Shown here: positions 1 through 5,864 of the stretch, piece after piece
How positions within the stretch are numbered: position 1 is the stretch's first letter
How the letters are laid out: each line of letters opens with the position of its first letter
From: Pseudomonadota bacterium
Lineage (GTDB): Bacteria; Pseudomonadota; Gammaproteobacteria; SZUA-229
DNA length: 5,923 nucleotides
Direction: 5' to 3'
Assembly: GCA_030836935.1 (NCBI GenBank)
Contig: JAUPMA010000237.1
Coordinates: 1-5,923 of the forward strand
Notes under the pieces: generated by a model
What the model saw: only the letters and a program-made list of their open reading frames with translations
The model's database searches: none
What the model was told of the DNA's origin: nothing
Program-made: the position numbers and the translations under genes

Positions 1-20
1 ACACGACGCTCGTCCGATCT
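1..20 (+). other. Probable residual Illumina adapter at contig edge
   Basis: These 20 bases match the 3' end of the standard Illumina TruSeq read-1 adapter (ACACGACGCTCTTCCGATCT) at 19 of 20 positions; the only difference is g for t at position 12. The ParC-like reading frame stays open through it but encodes TTLVRS, which does not look like ParC. Recognisable ParC sequence begins right afterwards (LDETELMPSE). The match is seen directly; that it is untrimmed adapter is inference, and a very strong one. Confidence 0.9.
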
Positions 21-794
21 CTGGATGAAACCGAATTGATGCCATCCGAACTGGTGACGGTGGTGTTGTCGCAAAAAGGCTGGGTGCGTTCCGCCAAGGG
101 CCATGATGTGGATGTGGTGAATTTAAGTTACAAGGCGGGCGATGAGTTTTTATCGGCAGCTACAGGTAAGAGTAATCAGCTGGCCGTATTTCTCGACAGC
201 ACCGGCCGCGCCTACACCTTGCCGGCGCATACCTTGCCGTCAGCGCGTGGCCAGGGCGAACCGTTAACGGGGCGTTTCAATCCACCTGCCGGTGCCGTGT
301 TCGTTGCAGCATTATTAGGCCAGCCGGAAGATTTGTATTTGTTTGCCACCAGTTTTGGTTACGGTTTTGTCGGCAAGCTGGAAGATTTGCATTCGCGCAA
401 CAAGGCGGGCAAATCATTCATGAATTTACCGGCCGGCGCAAAAATATTGCCGCCGGTAAGAGTGCGCAGCATGGATGAGGAATCCATTGTAGCGGTAACG
501 TCAGAAGGCCACATGCTGGTAACGGCACTCGCCGAGTTGCCGCAAATGGCCAAAGGCAAGGGCGACAAGATTATCAATATTCCCTCCGCCAAACTGAAGT
601 CAGCGGAAGAATGGTTGTGCGCGATTGATCTGGTGCAAAGCGGTGAGAAGCTCACGGTGCATGCGGGTGGTAAATACAAAACCATGAGTGAAAACGAAAT
701 CAATGAGCACGCTGATGAACGCGCCAAACGCGGCCTGAAATTGCCACGCGGTTACCAGAAAGTGGACAGGCTTGAAGTGGTTAGAAAAGGATAG
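3..794 (+). CDS. parC: DNA topoisomerase IV subunit A, C-terminal part (5' truncated)
   Basis: ParC is the DNA-cleaving subunit of the ParC2ParE2 type II topoisomerase that decatenates daughter chromosomes in the cytoplasm. Only about the last 260 residues are present, corresponding to the C-terminal beta-propeller that binds DNA and sets substrate preference. The N-terminal winged-helix and catalytic tyrosine region lies outside the window. Recognisable ParC blocks, in order, are MPSELVTVVLSQKGWVRSAK, GHDVDVVNLSYKAGD, GKSNQLAVFLDSTGRAY, LPSARGQGEPLTGRF and, near the end, RGLKLPRGYQKVDRLEV. They follow the E. coli protein closely. The protein ends in VVRKG at a TAG stop. The frame is open to the window edge, but codons before position 21 derive from probable adapter and should be ignored. 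The partner gene parE is not visible. A REP pair starts six bases after the stop and may form the 3' end of the transcript. Confidence 0.95.
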   Translation, partial: TTLVRSLDETELMPSELVTVVLSQKGWVRSAKGHDVDVVNLSYKAGDEFLSAATGKSNQLAVFLDSTGRAYTLPAHTLPSARGQGEPLTGRFNPPAGAVFVAALLGQPEDLYLFATSFGYGFVGKLEDLHSRNKAGKSFMNLPAGAKILPPVRVRSMDEESIVAVTSEGHMLVTALAELPQMAKGKGDKIINIPSAKLKSAEEWLCAIDLVQSGEKLTVHAGGKYKTMSENEINEHADERAKRGLKLPRGYQKVDRLEVVRKG

Positions 795-800
795 TGATTT

Positions 801-878
801 GGCGGATGTGCTGACGCTTATCCACCCTACGAGCAATGACTGTTCTGATGTAGGGTGGATAAGCGCAGTGCATCCACC
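801..878. repeat. Inverted pair of REP palindromes (BIME-like), left of the transposase
   Basis: Two REP units face each other. The minus-strand unit spans 830-801 and the plus-strand unit 850-878. Each starts with the tetranucleotide GTAG (850-853 on the plus strand) followed by a hairpin. In the plus unit GGTGGAT (854-860) pairs with ATCCACC (872-878). The minus unit has one G-T wobble and one extra base in its loop. The 16-base cores 815-830 and 850-865 are perfect reverse complements, separated by 19 bases (831-849). GTAG plus a hairpin is the established signature of REPs recognised by REP-associated transposases. The element begins six bases after parC ends and may also stabilise or terminate that transcript (inference). 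Confidence 0.88.
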
Positions 879-911
879 AACGGGATAATACAACTGAAAG
901 GAATCAATACA

Positions 912-1430
912 ATGAGCGACTATCGACGCGTATACATTCCAGGCGGGACTTATTTTTTTACCCTGGTAACCTGGAATCGTCAGCCATTGTTTGATAATGC
1001 AGATCATGTTGCGGTATTACGCGATGCCATCCGCCACGTCAGGCAGCAGCGCCCATTCGTCATGGATGCTATTGTCGTATTACCTGATCATTTGCATACG
1101 ATATGGCGGTTACCGGAAAATGATGCGGATTACTCGGGCCGTTGGCGTGAAATCAAGAAACGGGTGTCACGAATTATTGCTCCGGCTAGTGATGCACAAG
1201 GGGAAAGAAAATGCTGGCAGCGCCGTTTCTGGGAACACCAGATTGTGGACGAAACGGATTGGCGGTTGCATATGGATTACATACATTACAATCCGGTCAA
1301 ACATGGTTTTGCAGCATCCCCCGGTGATTGGTCCTATTCGTCATTTCTGAAATGTGTTGAGCGCGGATGGTACGATATGAAATGGGGAGCGGGTATTATG
1401 CCGCATATTGAAAAATTGAATTTTGAGTGA
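912..1430 (+). CDS. rayT: REP-associated tyrosine transposase (RAYT / TnpA-REP)
   Basis: This is a 172-residue member of the Y1 (HUH) transposase superfamily, of the branch that nicks and joins single-stranded REP DNA. It is close in length to the E. coli enzyme (about 165). The fold's markers are visible: YFFTLVTW near residues 14-21, the metal-binding HUH motif H60-L-H62 within VLPDHLHTIW, and YIHYNPVKHG at 123-132, where Y123 is the likely nucleophile. FWEHQI (106-111) and WSYSSF (140-145) are also typical of RAYTs. The frame could be opened at GTG 855, but that lies inside the REP palindrome. ATG 912 is chosen because AAAGGAA (897-903) sits at normal ribosome-binding distance and MSDYRR resembles family N termini. 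REP pairs flank the gene on both sides, the diagnostic context. RAYTs are usually single-copy and vertically inherited rather than mobile. The gene appears intact, with its catalytic residues in place. Confidence 0.95.
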   Translation: MSDYRRVYIPGGTYFFTLVTWNRQPLFDNADHVAVLRDAIRHVRQQRPFVMDAIVVLPDHLHTIWRLPENDADYSGRWREIKKRVSRIIAPASDAQGERKCWQRRFWEHQIVDETDWRLHMDYIHYNPVKHGFAASPGDWSYSSFLKCVERGWYDMKWGAGIMPHIEKLNFE

Positions 1431-1445
1431 TGGCTGTGCGGAGGT

Positions 1446-1522
1446 GGTGGATGTGCTACGCTTATCCACCCTACATTTGAACAGCTGTTACTTGTAGGGT
1501 GGATAAGCGCAGCGCATCCACC
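1446..1522. repeat. Inverted pair of REP palindromes (BIME-like), right of the transposase
   Basis: The architecture is the same as on the left of the gene: a minus-strand REP (1474-1446) and a plus-strand REP (1494-1522), both 29 bases and both starting with GTAG. In the plus unit GGTGGAT (1498-1504) pairs with ATCCACC (1516-1522), and GCG (1507-1509) can pair with CGC (1513-1515). The 16-base cores 1459-1474 and 1494-1509 are perfect reverse complements, again separated by exactly 19 bases. The plus unit differs from the left element's plus unit (850-878) at a single base (C for T at 1513 versus 869). The element begins 15 bases after the transposase stop. Confidence 0.88.
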
Positions 1523-1536
1523 AGCAACCTGGCTCA

Positions 1537-1563
1537 TTGAGTTTTTGTTTGTCAGGCTATAAA
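1537..1563 (+). promoter_or_regulatory. Possible sigma70-type promoter after the REP pair
   Basis: TTGAGT (1537-1542; four of six consensus) and TATAAA (1558-1563; five of six) are separated by 15 bases, which is shorter than the preferred 16-18. The pair lies between the right REP pair and the small orphan gene and would give a leader of about 33 bases. It is a weak prediction, based only on the match to consensus. Confidence 0.3.
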
Positions 1564-1602
1564 TCAGCAGTACTCATTAACTCGGCAAAGAGGGATTTTT
1601 CG

Positions 1603-1968
1603 ATGCAAATGAAAGAACGTTTTCTGAATGCCATTATTTCCGGTGAACTTGGCAGCCATGACGAATCTGGTGTTGTGGTCACACTAAAGGAATTCAAGAG
1701 CTATTTCAGTGATCTGCAAACAGGGTATATAAATTCATTTCTTCCGGCTGCTGTCATTGAAGCCGGCCAGTACAGTGTTACCAATACGAAATATCTGTTT
1801 CGCGTTAAAACCGGTGTGTATCGTGTTCATCCGGATGCCATGGCGGAACAGATAAAATTGAATGTACAGAAACGCAACGTCATCGAAGAGTCAGCGTCGT
1901 TTTATATTGTTGGTGGTTATTCTGGTGCAGGCGAGTGCGGTAATCCGGTGAGGATTACTCCTGCCTGA
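1603..1968 (+). CDS. Small conserved-looking protein of unknown function
   Basis: I do not recognise a characterised family. ATG 1603 is preferred over the upstream TTG 1537 because GAGGGA (1590-1595) lies about seven bases before it, and the extra 22 residues look like read-through of intergenic DNA. The 121-residue product has no signal peptide, membrane segment or cysteine cluster, and the only cysteine is near the C terminus, so it is probably cytoplasmic. Visible blocks are VVVTLKEFKSYFSDL (24-38), YINSFLPAAVIE (42-53) and KYLFRVKTGVYRVHPDAM (63-80). The alternation of short helices with a strand-turn-strand (YLFRVKTGVYRVH) would suit a winged-helix fold, but that is only a guess from the pattern. 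The tail after about residue 100 (SFYIVGGYSGAGECG) is rich in glycine. The gene stands alone, downstream of the REP module and in the same direction. It is probably a real gene, given the good ribosome-binding site and protein-like composition. Confidence 0.7.
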   Translation: MQMKERFLNAIISGELGSHDESGVVVTLKEFKSYFSDLQTGYINSFLPAAVIEAGQYSVTNTKYLFRVKTGVYRVHPDAMAEQIKLNVQKRNVIEESASFYIVGGYSGAGECGNPVRITPA

Positions 1969-2105
1969 AGAGTATTAGTGCGGAATGTCATCTGCTTTAA
2001 CAAAATATCTGGTGTTATTTTTCGTTTTTGTGTCAGATGCTTTTGTTTTCAGGTATTCAGCAAGCTGTTGACTCAATGGCATTCTTTCAGTTCCCGGGGG
2101 TATAT

Positions 2106-2156
2106 CGTCATGGCCTTATATGCCTGACGGACGTGCCGTTAACCCAAACGAGGGTT
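2106..2156 (+). other. Two consecutive RNA hairpins upstream of the PilZ gene
   Basis: Hairpin 1 pairs CGTCA (2106-2110) with TGACG (2125-2129) and GGC (2112-2114) with GCC (2122-2124), with one bulged T and a seven-base loop. Hairpin 2 pairs AACCC (2141-2145) with GGGTT (2152-2156) around the loop AAACGA and is followed by a T-rich stretch (2157-2177). Hairpin 2 may be a weak intrinsic terminator for the gene ending at 1968, or both may be part of a leader for the PilZ gene. I recognise no known riboswitch here. The rest of 1969-2235 shows nothing else clear beyond a TATACT (2177-2182) that could be a -10 box without a good -35. Confidence 0.3.
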
Positions 2157-2210
2157 TCTGTTTTTGGCTGATTTTTTATACTCGCAACAGGAAACATAAT
2201 CATTAACGCG

Positions 2211-2233
2211 GGAGGCGTGACAGCGTGGGTGGG
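2211..2233 (+). promoter_or_regulatory. Misplaced strong Shine-Dalgarno before the PilZ start
   Basis: A perfect GGAGG (2211-2215) lies 20 bases before the PilZ ATG at 2236, too far for standard initiation. It is well spaced instead for GTG 2225, which opens a 55-codon overlapping frame ending at TAA 2390-2392. The only purine-rich stretch near ATG 2236 is GGGTGGG (2227-2233), two bases away. An in-frame TGA at 2218-2220 rules out any upstream extension of the PilZ frame. Confidence 0.4.
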
Positions 2234-2235
2234 CT

Positions 2236-2568
2236 ATGGCAGAACAACGGCGTGAATATTATCGGGTGCAATACCCTGTTGCAGATCGTCCGGTTTTATC
2301 GGCAAAAACCGGCCAGTTTGAAGTCATGGACGTATCCGAGTTTGGCGTTCGCTTCCGGCAGGATGCCCCGCATGTGTTTGAGCCGGGTATAAATCTGGAA
2401 GCCAGGATCCGTTTTAATGACGGATACGAACATGAATTTGGCGGTGAAATATTACGTTGTGATGCTGATTCAGTGAGTGTGAAACTGCATAAGCCCATTT
2501 CACTGCGGCGCATACAGGCCGAAAGTGTGTACCTGATGGTGAATTACAAAGGCCGGCTCACCAACTGA
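2236..2568 (+). CDS. Small stand-alone PilZ-domain protein (putative c-di-GMP receptor)
   Basis: The 110-residue product is essentially one PilZ domain, the cytoplasmic domain that binds cyclic di-GMP and passes the signal to motility, surface-attachment or envelope partners. Both ligand-binding motifs are present: R5-R6-EYY-R10 (RRxxxR) and D32-V-S34-E-F-G37 (the D/NxSxxG motif). The strands that follow (GINLEARIRF, HEFGGEILRC, SVSVKLHKPI) match the six-stranded barrel, and the C terminus (SLRRIQAESVYLMVNYKGRL) resembles the helix of short gammaproteobacterial PilZ proteins. Because both motifs are intact, ligand binding is likely; the partner is unknown. There is no membrane segment or signal peptide. 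ATG 2236 is the only in-frame start, since a TGA lies 16 bases before it, though its ribosome-binding site is unusual. The gene is monocistronic and convergent with the TonB-dependent receptor gene, leaving 22 bases between the stops. Confidence 0.88.
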   Translation: MAEQRREYYRVQYPVADRPVLSAKTGQFEVMDVSEFGVRFRQDAPHVFEPGINLEARIRFNDGYEHEFGGEILRCDADSVSVKLHKPISLRRIQAESVYLMVNYKGRLTN

Positions 2569-2590
2569 TTGCGGATATCCTCTGCGGTGA

Positions 2591-4723
2591 TCAGTGAAAC
2601 TCTATTTTCAGTTCTACAAAAATCCTGTCACGCAGTTCGTTTTCGGTTTGAAAATCCTGGTATTTGTTATTCATGTTCTGCGCAATGAGCGCAATCTCGC
2701 CCTTGTCCTGCCCGACCCGGAAGTGTCTGGCAAGACGTGCATCAAGCCGGTGGTAGGCAGGAATTTTGTCGCCATCTTCCAGCCATCTGGTTTCGTCCAG
2801 TGAATAGCAGGCAAGGCTGCCGCGAATGGCGTAATCAAAATTGTGTGCCAGTAACAGCGACCAGGTATTGCGCGGTGCCTGGTCATCGCGTGTTTGGCTC
2901 AGGGCCGGAGACAGATCAGTCATGAAATAATGCCTGATGTCAGCAAACCCGTAAGCACCACGCAACCATGTGTCGTTATTGATATTCCACATCAGACCCA
3001 GTTCAATGCCCTGTATGTCGGCCCAGCCGTTGTTGTCATAAGTGTATCGCCCGGAATAGTCACCACTGGTTATGCTGTCGAAGGATTCACAGGTAATACT
3101 GCTTGTGCCGGGATTCAGTTCTTCCAGACAGGTGTGATCCTTTGGTATTTCAATCATGTTGCGAAGTTTGTCACTGAACGCCTTGATGTCGAGATTCAGA
3201 CCGGTATCGGGTGCTGTGAAAATGTAACCGATTTCGTAAGAACGCATTTCTTCCGGTTCCAGATTTCCCGGGCCAAAGTCAATGTAATCAAAAACCGAGC
3301 CGTCTTCAAAACGTGCAAACTGGTTGGAGTAATTTTCGATCAGTGTCGGCATGCGGTAGGCATCGGTTACGCTGATACGCAAGGTATTGTTTGTATTGAT
3401 ATGGAAACTGGCTGCCAGGCGTGGCGAGAACTGGGTGCTGTAATTTTCATATTTTTCAACCATGCTGCCGGCATTGATTACCATCCAGTGTTGCGCAATC
3501 CATTCGGCGTTGGCGAACAATCTGAACTGGTAAATGGTTTGCGCGTCATTCGAGCCAAACATTTCATGACTGGTTGCGCTGTCGATGCGGGCACCGGCAC
3601 CCCAGGATAAACGCCAGTTGCCGGCCAGGGGCACGATGTGGGCAAATTCCAGATCATGGCGATTGCTTTCGGTTCCATAACCAAGGTGCAGGGTTTGATC
3701 CGGCTGGCCAAAGGTAAAGTCGAGTAAATCCAGCAAATCCTGTCCGCCATATTCGCTGAAAGTTACGGTATTGAATGCGTCATCAATTGTCTGGTGGCTG
3801 TAAAAATATTGCAGGCTGATTTCTTCATCACTGCTGTAGCGGCGCGACCATTTTATCTGGCCGGAATAATGTTCATCGTTGATTTCGCGTTGCGGCTGGT
3901 AGACATCAAAGCTGGCATCTAGCGCGAATGGAATATTGCTGCTGTCGGTGGGATCGCCAAATCCATCCTCACGGGATCCGCGGCTGTATCCCAGTTCCAG
4001 CAGCAGTGCATCGCGGCTGTTTAACTGGATATCGCCACGGTAACTGATCATGCCGGTATGCGAATTGTCGTAACGGGTTTCGATACCATCCGTTTCATCA
4101 AATTTTAATGTGACACGATGATCACTGTTTGTGGCTGAAACATTGCTGCGTAAAACAAACGTATCCGTTTCACTGGTTCCTGCGGAAATGCGTGTGTAAA
4201 TGCCGTTCTGTTCTGCCGGATGAAAAGTGATGATGTTGATGGTGGCGGCAAATGCATTGGCACCATATGTGGCCGCATTGGGGCCGCGTATCACTTCGAT
4301 GCGGGCAATGTCTTCGAGATCAACAGGTAAATCGTTCCAGGTAACCAGGCCATGCGCTGCTTCATAAATGGAGCGGCCATCAATCAGTACTTGCATGTTG
4401 TGGGCATGGCGATCGCTGAGACCGTGATAGGTCACGGTCATTTTGCTGCCATCGATTTGTGCTACCTGAATGCCCGGAACCAGTCGTAACACATCAGGAA
4501 TATTCCTGGCACCGGAAGCAACAATAGTCCGGTGATCAATGATGCTGATGGCAGCCGGGATGTCTTCGATGCGCTGCGCCAGTCGTGTGGCAGACAACAC
4601 GACTGGCAGATCATCGAAGGCTTCAAAATCAGAACTGTCCAAGGCAGTGTTATCAGCCTTGGCGGTGCCGGAAATCATGATGAAGAATGCTGCAATCCAT
4701 GCCGCCAACAATCTGAATCGCAT
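2591..4723 (-). CDS. TonB-dependent outer-membrane receptor, ligand unknown
   Basis: This is a 710-residue outer-membrane gated channel powered by TonB-ExbB-ExbD; such receptors import siderophores, cobalamin, metals or oligosaccharides. Residues 1-23 form a classical signal peptide (MRFRLLAAW, a hydrophobic core, then GTAKA before DN). A TonB-box-like DLPVVLSATR lies at 38-47. The plug domain runs to about residue 165, with IPDVLRLVPGIQV, MQVLIDGRSIY and the hallmark IRGPNAATYGANAFAATINI. The remainder is the 22-strand barrel, including FSPRLAASF, NLEPEEMRSYEIGY and a last strand EIALIAQNMNNKY followed by the terminal VELKIEFH. The protein ends in Phe-His rather than the usual terminal Phe. 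Two cysteines, near residues 532 and 545, could form a disulphide in an extracellular loop. The frame is open further upstream (ATG 4780, GTG 4783), but the signal peptide fixes the start at ATG 4723, although no clear Shine-Dalgarno is visible. No transport genes sit beside it, so the substrate cannot be inferred. No Fur box was recognised. Confidence 0.93.
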   Translation of the reverse strand: MRFRLLAAWIAAFFIMISGTAKADNTALDSSDFEAFDDLPVVLSATRLAQRIEDIPAAISIIDHRTIVASGARNIPDVLRLVPGIQVAQIDGSKMTVTYHGLSDRHAHNMQVLIDGRSIYEAAHGLVTWNDLPVDLEDIARIEVIRGPNAATYGANAFAATINIITFHPAEQNGIYTRISAGTSETDTFVLRSNVSATNSDHRVTLKFDETDGIETRYDNSHTGMISYRGDIQLNSRDALLLELGYSRGSREDGFGDPTDSSNIPFALDASFDVYQPQREINDEHYSGQIKWSRRYSSDEEISLQYFYSHQTIDDAFNTVTFSEYGGQDLLDLLDFTFGQPDQTLHLGYGTESNRHDLEFAHIVPLAGNWRLSWGAGARIDSATSHEMFGSNDAQTIYQFRLFANAEWIAQHWMVINAGSMVEKYENYSTQFSPRLAASFHINTNNTLRISVTDAYRMPTLIENYSNQFARFEDGSVFDYIDFGPGNLEPEEMRSYEIGYIFTAPDTGLNLDIKAFSDKLRNMIEIPKDHTCLEELNPGTSSITCESFDSITSGDYSGRYTYDNNGWADIQGIELGLMWNINNDTWLRGAYGFADIRHYFMTDLSPALSQTRDDQAPRNTWSLLLAHNFDYAIRGSLACYSLDETRWLEDGDKIPAYHRLDARLARHFRVGQDKGEIALIAQNMNNKYQDFQTENELRDRIFVELKIEFH

Positions 4724-4756
4724 AGTTATATAAACAGGCTGGTTATTTCGGGGTGG

Positions 4757-4785
4757 ATTCTCGCATGCCTGTGCAATCATCACAA
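4757..4785 (-). promoter_or_regulatory. Candidate promoter for the TonB-dependent receptor
   Basis: On the minus strand TTGTGA (4785-4780) and GAGAAT (4762-4757) are separated by 17 bases. Each matches consensus at four of six positions, and TGC directly before the -10 gives an extended -10. Transcription would start near 4750, about 27 bases before ATG 4723. The upstream alternative starts at 4780 and 4783 fall inside the -35 box, which agrees with the choice of 4723. Confidence 0.35.
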
Positions 4786-4860
4786 CGCGCGGTTACGCCT
4801 TCTGTCGGGGATGTGTGCGAGTGGCAAGTGCAAAGCCCCTGTTTATCGTTTCATGGATAT

Positions 4861-4889
4861 TTGTCGGCCTGTGCAGGTTATTGCATAAT
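4861..4889 (+). promoter_or_regulatory. Candidate sigma70 promoter for the P-loop NTPase gene
   Basis: TTGTCG (4861-4866; four of six) and CATAAT (4884-4889; five of six) are separated by an ideal 17 bases. Transcription would start near 4896, giving a leader of only about 23 bases with no recognisable Shine-Dalgarno before ATG 4919. Confidence 0.45.
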
Positions 4890-4918
4890 GGCGGCCTCTC
4901 AATCAACCGAATCAATTT

Positions 4919-5767
4919 ATGAAATTAACATCTGCCGAATTTCGTCAGTGGAAAAACAAGCGCGTTACCCTGCTGGGCATGTCGGGCGTGGGCAAGACCT
5001 ATTTGTCTTCCATGCTGCGCGAGCATCACTGGTTTCATTATTCCGGGGACTACCGTATTGGTACGCGCTACCTTGATGAGCCGATTCTTGATCTCATCAA
5101 GCAACAGGCCATGCAGACGCCATTTCTGCGCGAGCTGTTGCGCAAGGACTGGATTTATATTCGCAACAATATCAAGGTGAGTGATCTGGGGCCGGTGCTG
5201 AGTTTTGTTGGCAAACTGGGAAATCCCGAGCAGGGTGGTGTCGAGCTTAATGATTTTATTTATCGCCAGGCGCAATACCGCAAGGCAGAAATTGCCGCCA
5301 TGTACGATGTGCCGGAATTCATCAGCAAGGCACAGGATATTTACGGTTACCCGCATTTTGTCAACGATGTGGGCGGCAGTTTGTGCGAACTGGATGAGCC
5401 GGGTGTGATTGACGTGCTGGCCAGGCATACATTGATTCTTTACATTCAGGTGACAGACCAGCAGGAAGAAAACAAACTGATTGCGCGCGCGCAGAGCGCA
5501 CCCAAGCCACTGTATTACCGCCCGGATTTTCTGCGCGAACAACTTGCGATTTACCTCAAGGAGAATAATCTGCAATTTGCCGCACAAATGAATCCGGATG
5601 AATTTACCCGCTGGGTATTTCCGCGTCTGTTCCATTCACGCATTCCGCGCTACGAAAAAATTGCCGAACAGGGCTATACCGTTACATCACAGGAAGTGGC
5701 GCAGGTGCGGGATGAAAAAGATTTTCTCCAATTGCTGGAAACGGCGATTGCTAAGAGTAGCAAGTAG
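4919..5767 (+). CDS. Uncharacterised P-loop NTPase (kinase-like)
   Basis: This 282-residue soluble protein has a clear Walker A motif, GMSGVGKT (20-27), right after the first strand (RVTLLG), so it binds a nucleotide triphosphate. HYSGDYRIGTRYL (40-52) places an aspartate (D44) where nucleoside- and shikimate-type kinases carry a substrate or metal ligand. HFVNDVGGSLCEL (146-158) looks like a family-specific conserved motif, and HTLILYIQVTD (170-180) is the next core strand. ENKLIARAQ and YYRPDFLREQL (200-210) supply arginines that could act as a lid. I know of no assigned reaction; kinase-like is inference from the short domain and the absence of AAA+ or ABC signature motifs. There is no signal peptide or membrane helix. 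ATG 4919 is the only sensible start; a nearby ATG (4888) is out of frame. The last codons (Ser-Ser-Lys-stop) run into a heptamer repeat. It is transcribed divergently from the receptor gene and lies before putative metA. Confidence 0.85.
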   Translation: MKLTSAEFRQWKNKRVTLLGMSGVGKTYLSSMLREHHWFHYSGDYRIGTRYLDEPILDLIKQQAMQTPFLRELLRKDWIYIRNNIKVSDLGPVLSFVGKLGNPEQGGVELNDFIYRQAQYRKAEIAAMYDVPEFISKAQDIYGYPHFVNDVGGSLCELDEPGVIDVLARHTLILYIQVTDQQEENKLIARAQSAPKPLYYRPDFLREQLAIYLKENNLQFAAQMNPDEFTRWVFPRLFHSRIPRYEKIAEQGYTVTSQEVAQVRDEKDFLQLLETAIAKSSK

Positions 5768-5830
5768 CAAGTTGCAGGTAGCAAGCAAAGGCTTTTCCTT
5801 GCCACTTCGCACTTGCTACTTGCAACTTGT
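5760..5830. repeat. Inverted array of 7-base repeats spanning a gene's stop codon
   Basis: Left arm: four tandem heptamers GCAAGTA, GCAAGTT, GCAGGTA and GCAAGCA (5760-5787). Right arm: three inverted units CACTTGC, TACTTGC and AACTTGT (5810-5830). The 22-base arms 5764-5785 and 5812-5833 are complementary at 20 of 22 positions, so the transcript can fold into a long hairpin. No T-run follows, so it is not a classical intrinsic terminator. The stop codon of the upstream gene (5765-5767) lies in the left arm. It resembles an intergenic palindromic element, but it is unlike the REP units at 801-878 and 1446-1522. Confidence 0.8.
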
Positions 5831-5864
5831 TACCGATTAAACTTGGACTTGCAGGGTCAGATAC

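Noticed and set aside
600..1007. A minus-strand frame crossing the parC end, the REP pair and the transposase start
   Set aside because: It spans a non-coding palindrome and two confidently identified genes on the other strand.
801..1522. Insertion-sequence terminal inverted repeats around the transposase
   Set aside because: Each flank is itself an inverted pair of GTAG-headed hairpins, which is the REP/BIME pattern. No target-site duplication was seen, and Y1 enzymes do not use such terminal repeats.
1988..2050. CATCTG/CAGATG inverted repeat followed by a T-rich stretch as terminator of the small gene
   Set aside because: Only six pairs across a loop of about 39 bases, too weak to support.
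2077..2092. Sigma54-like promoter (TGGCATTCTTTCAGTT)
   Set aside because: The -12 element has GT in place of the near-invariant GC, and no activator site is visible.
1969..2235. Cyclic di-GMP riboswitch upstream of the PilZ gene
   Set aside because: The conserved core of the class I riboswitch was not found, only generic hairpins.
2894..3610. A 238-codon open frame on the plus strand inside the receptor gene
   Set aside because: It is antisense to a well-supported TonB-dependent receptor, has no recognisable domain, and has a composition typical of a shadow frame.
4925..5635. A 236-codon minus-strand frame opposite the P-loop NTPase
   Set aside because: The plus strand carries a perfect Walker A motif and a coherent protein; the reverse frame shows no family features.
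5760..5830. CRISPR-like array
   Set aside because: The units are only seven bases, contiguous, and arranged as opposing arms without spacers.
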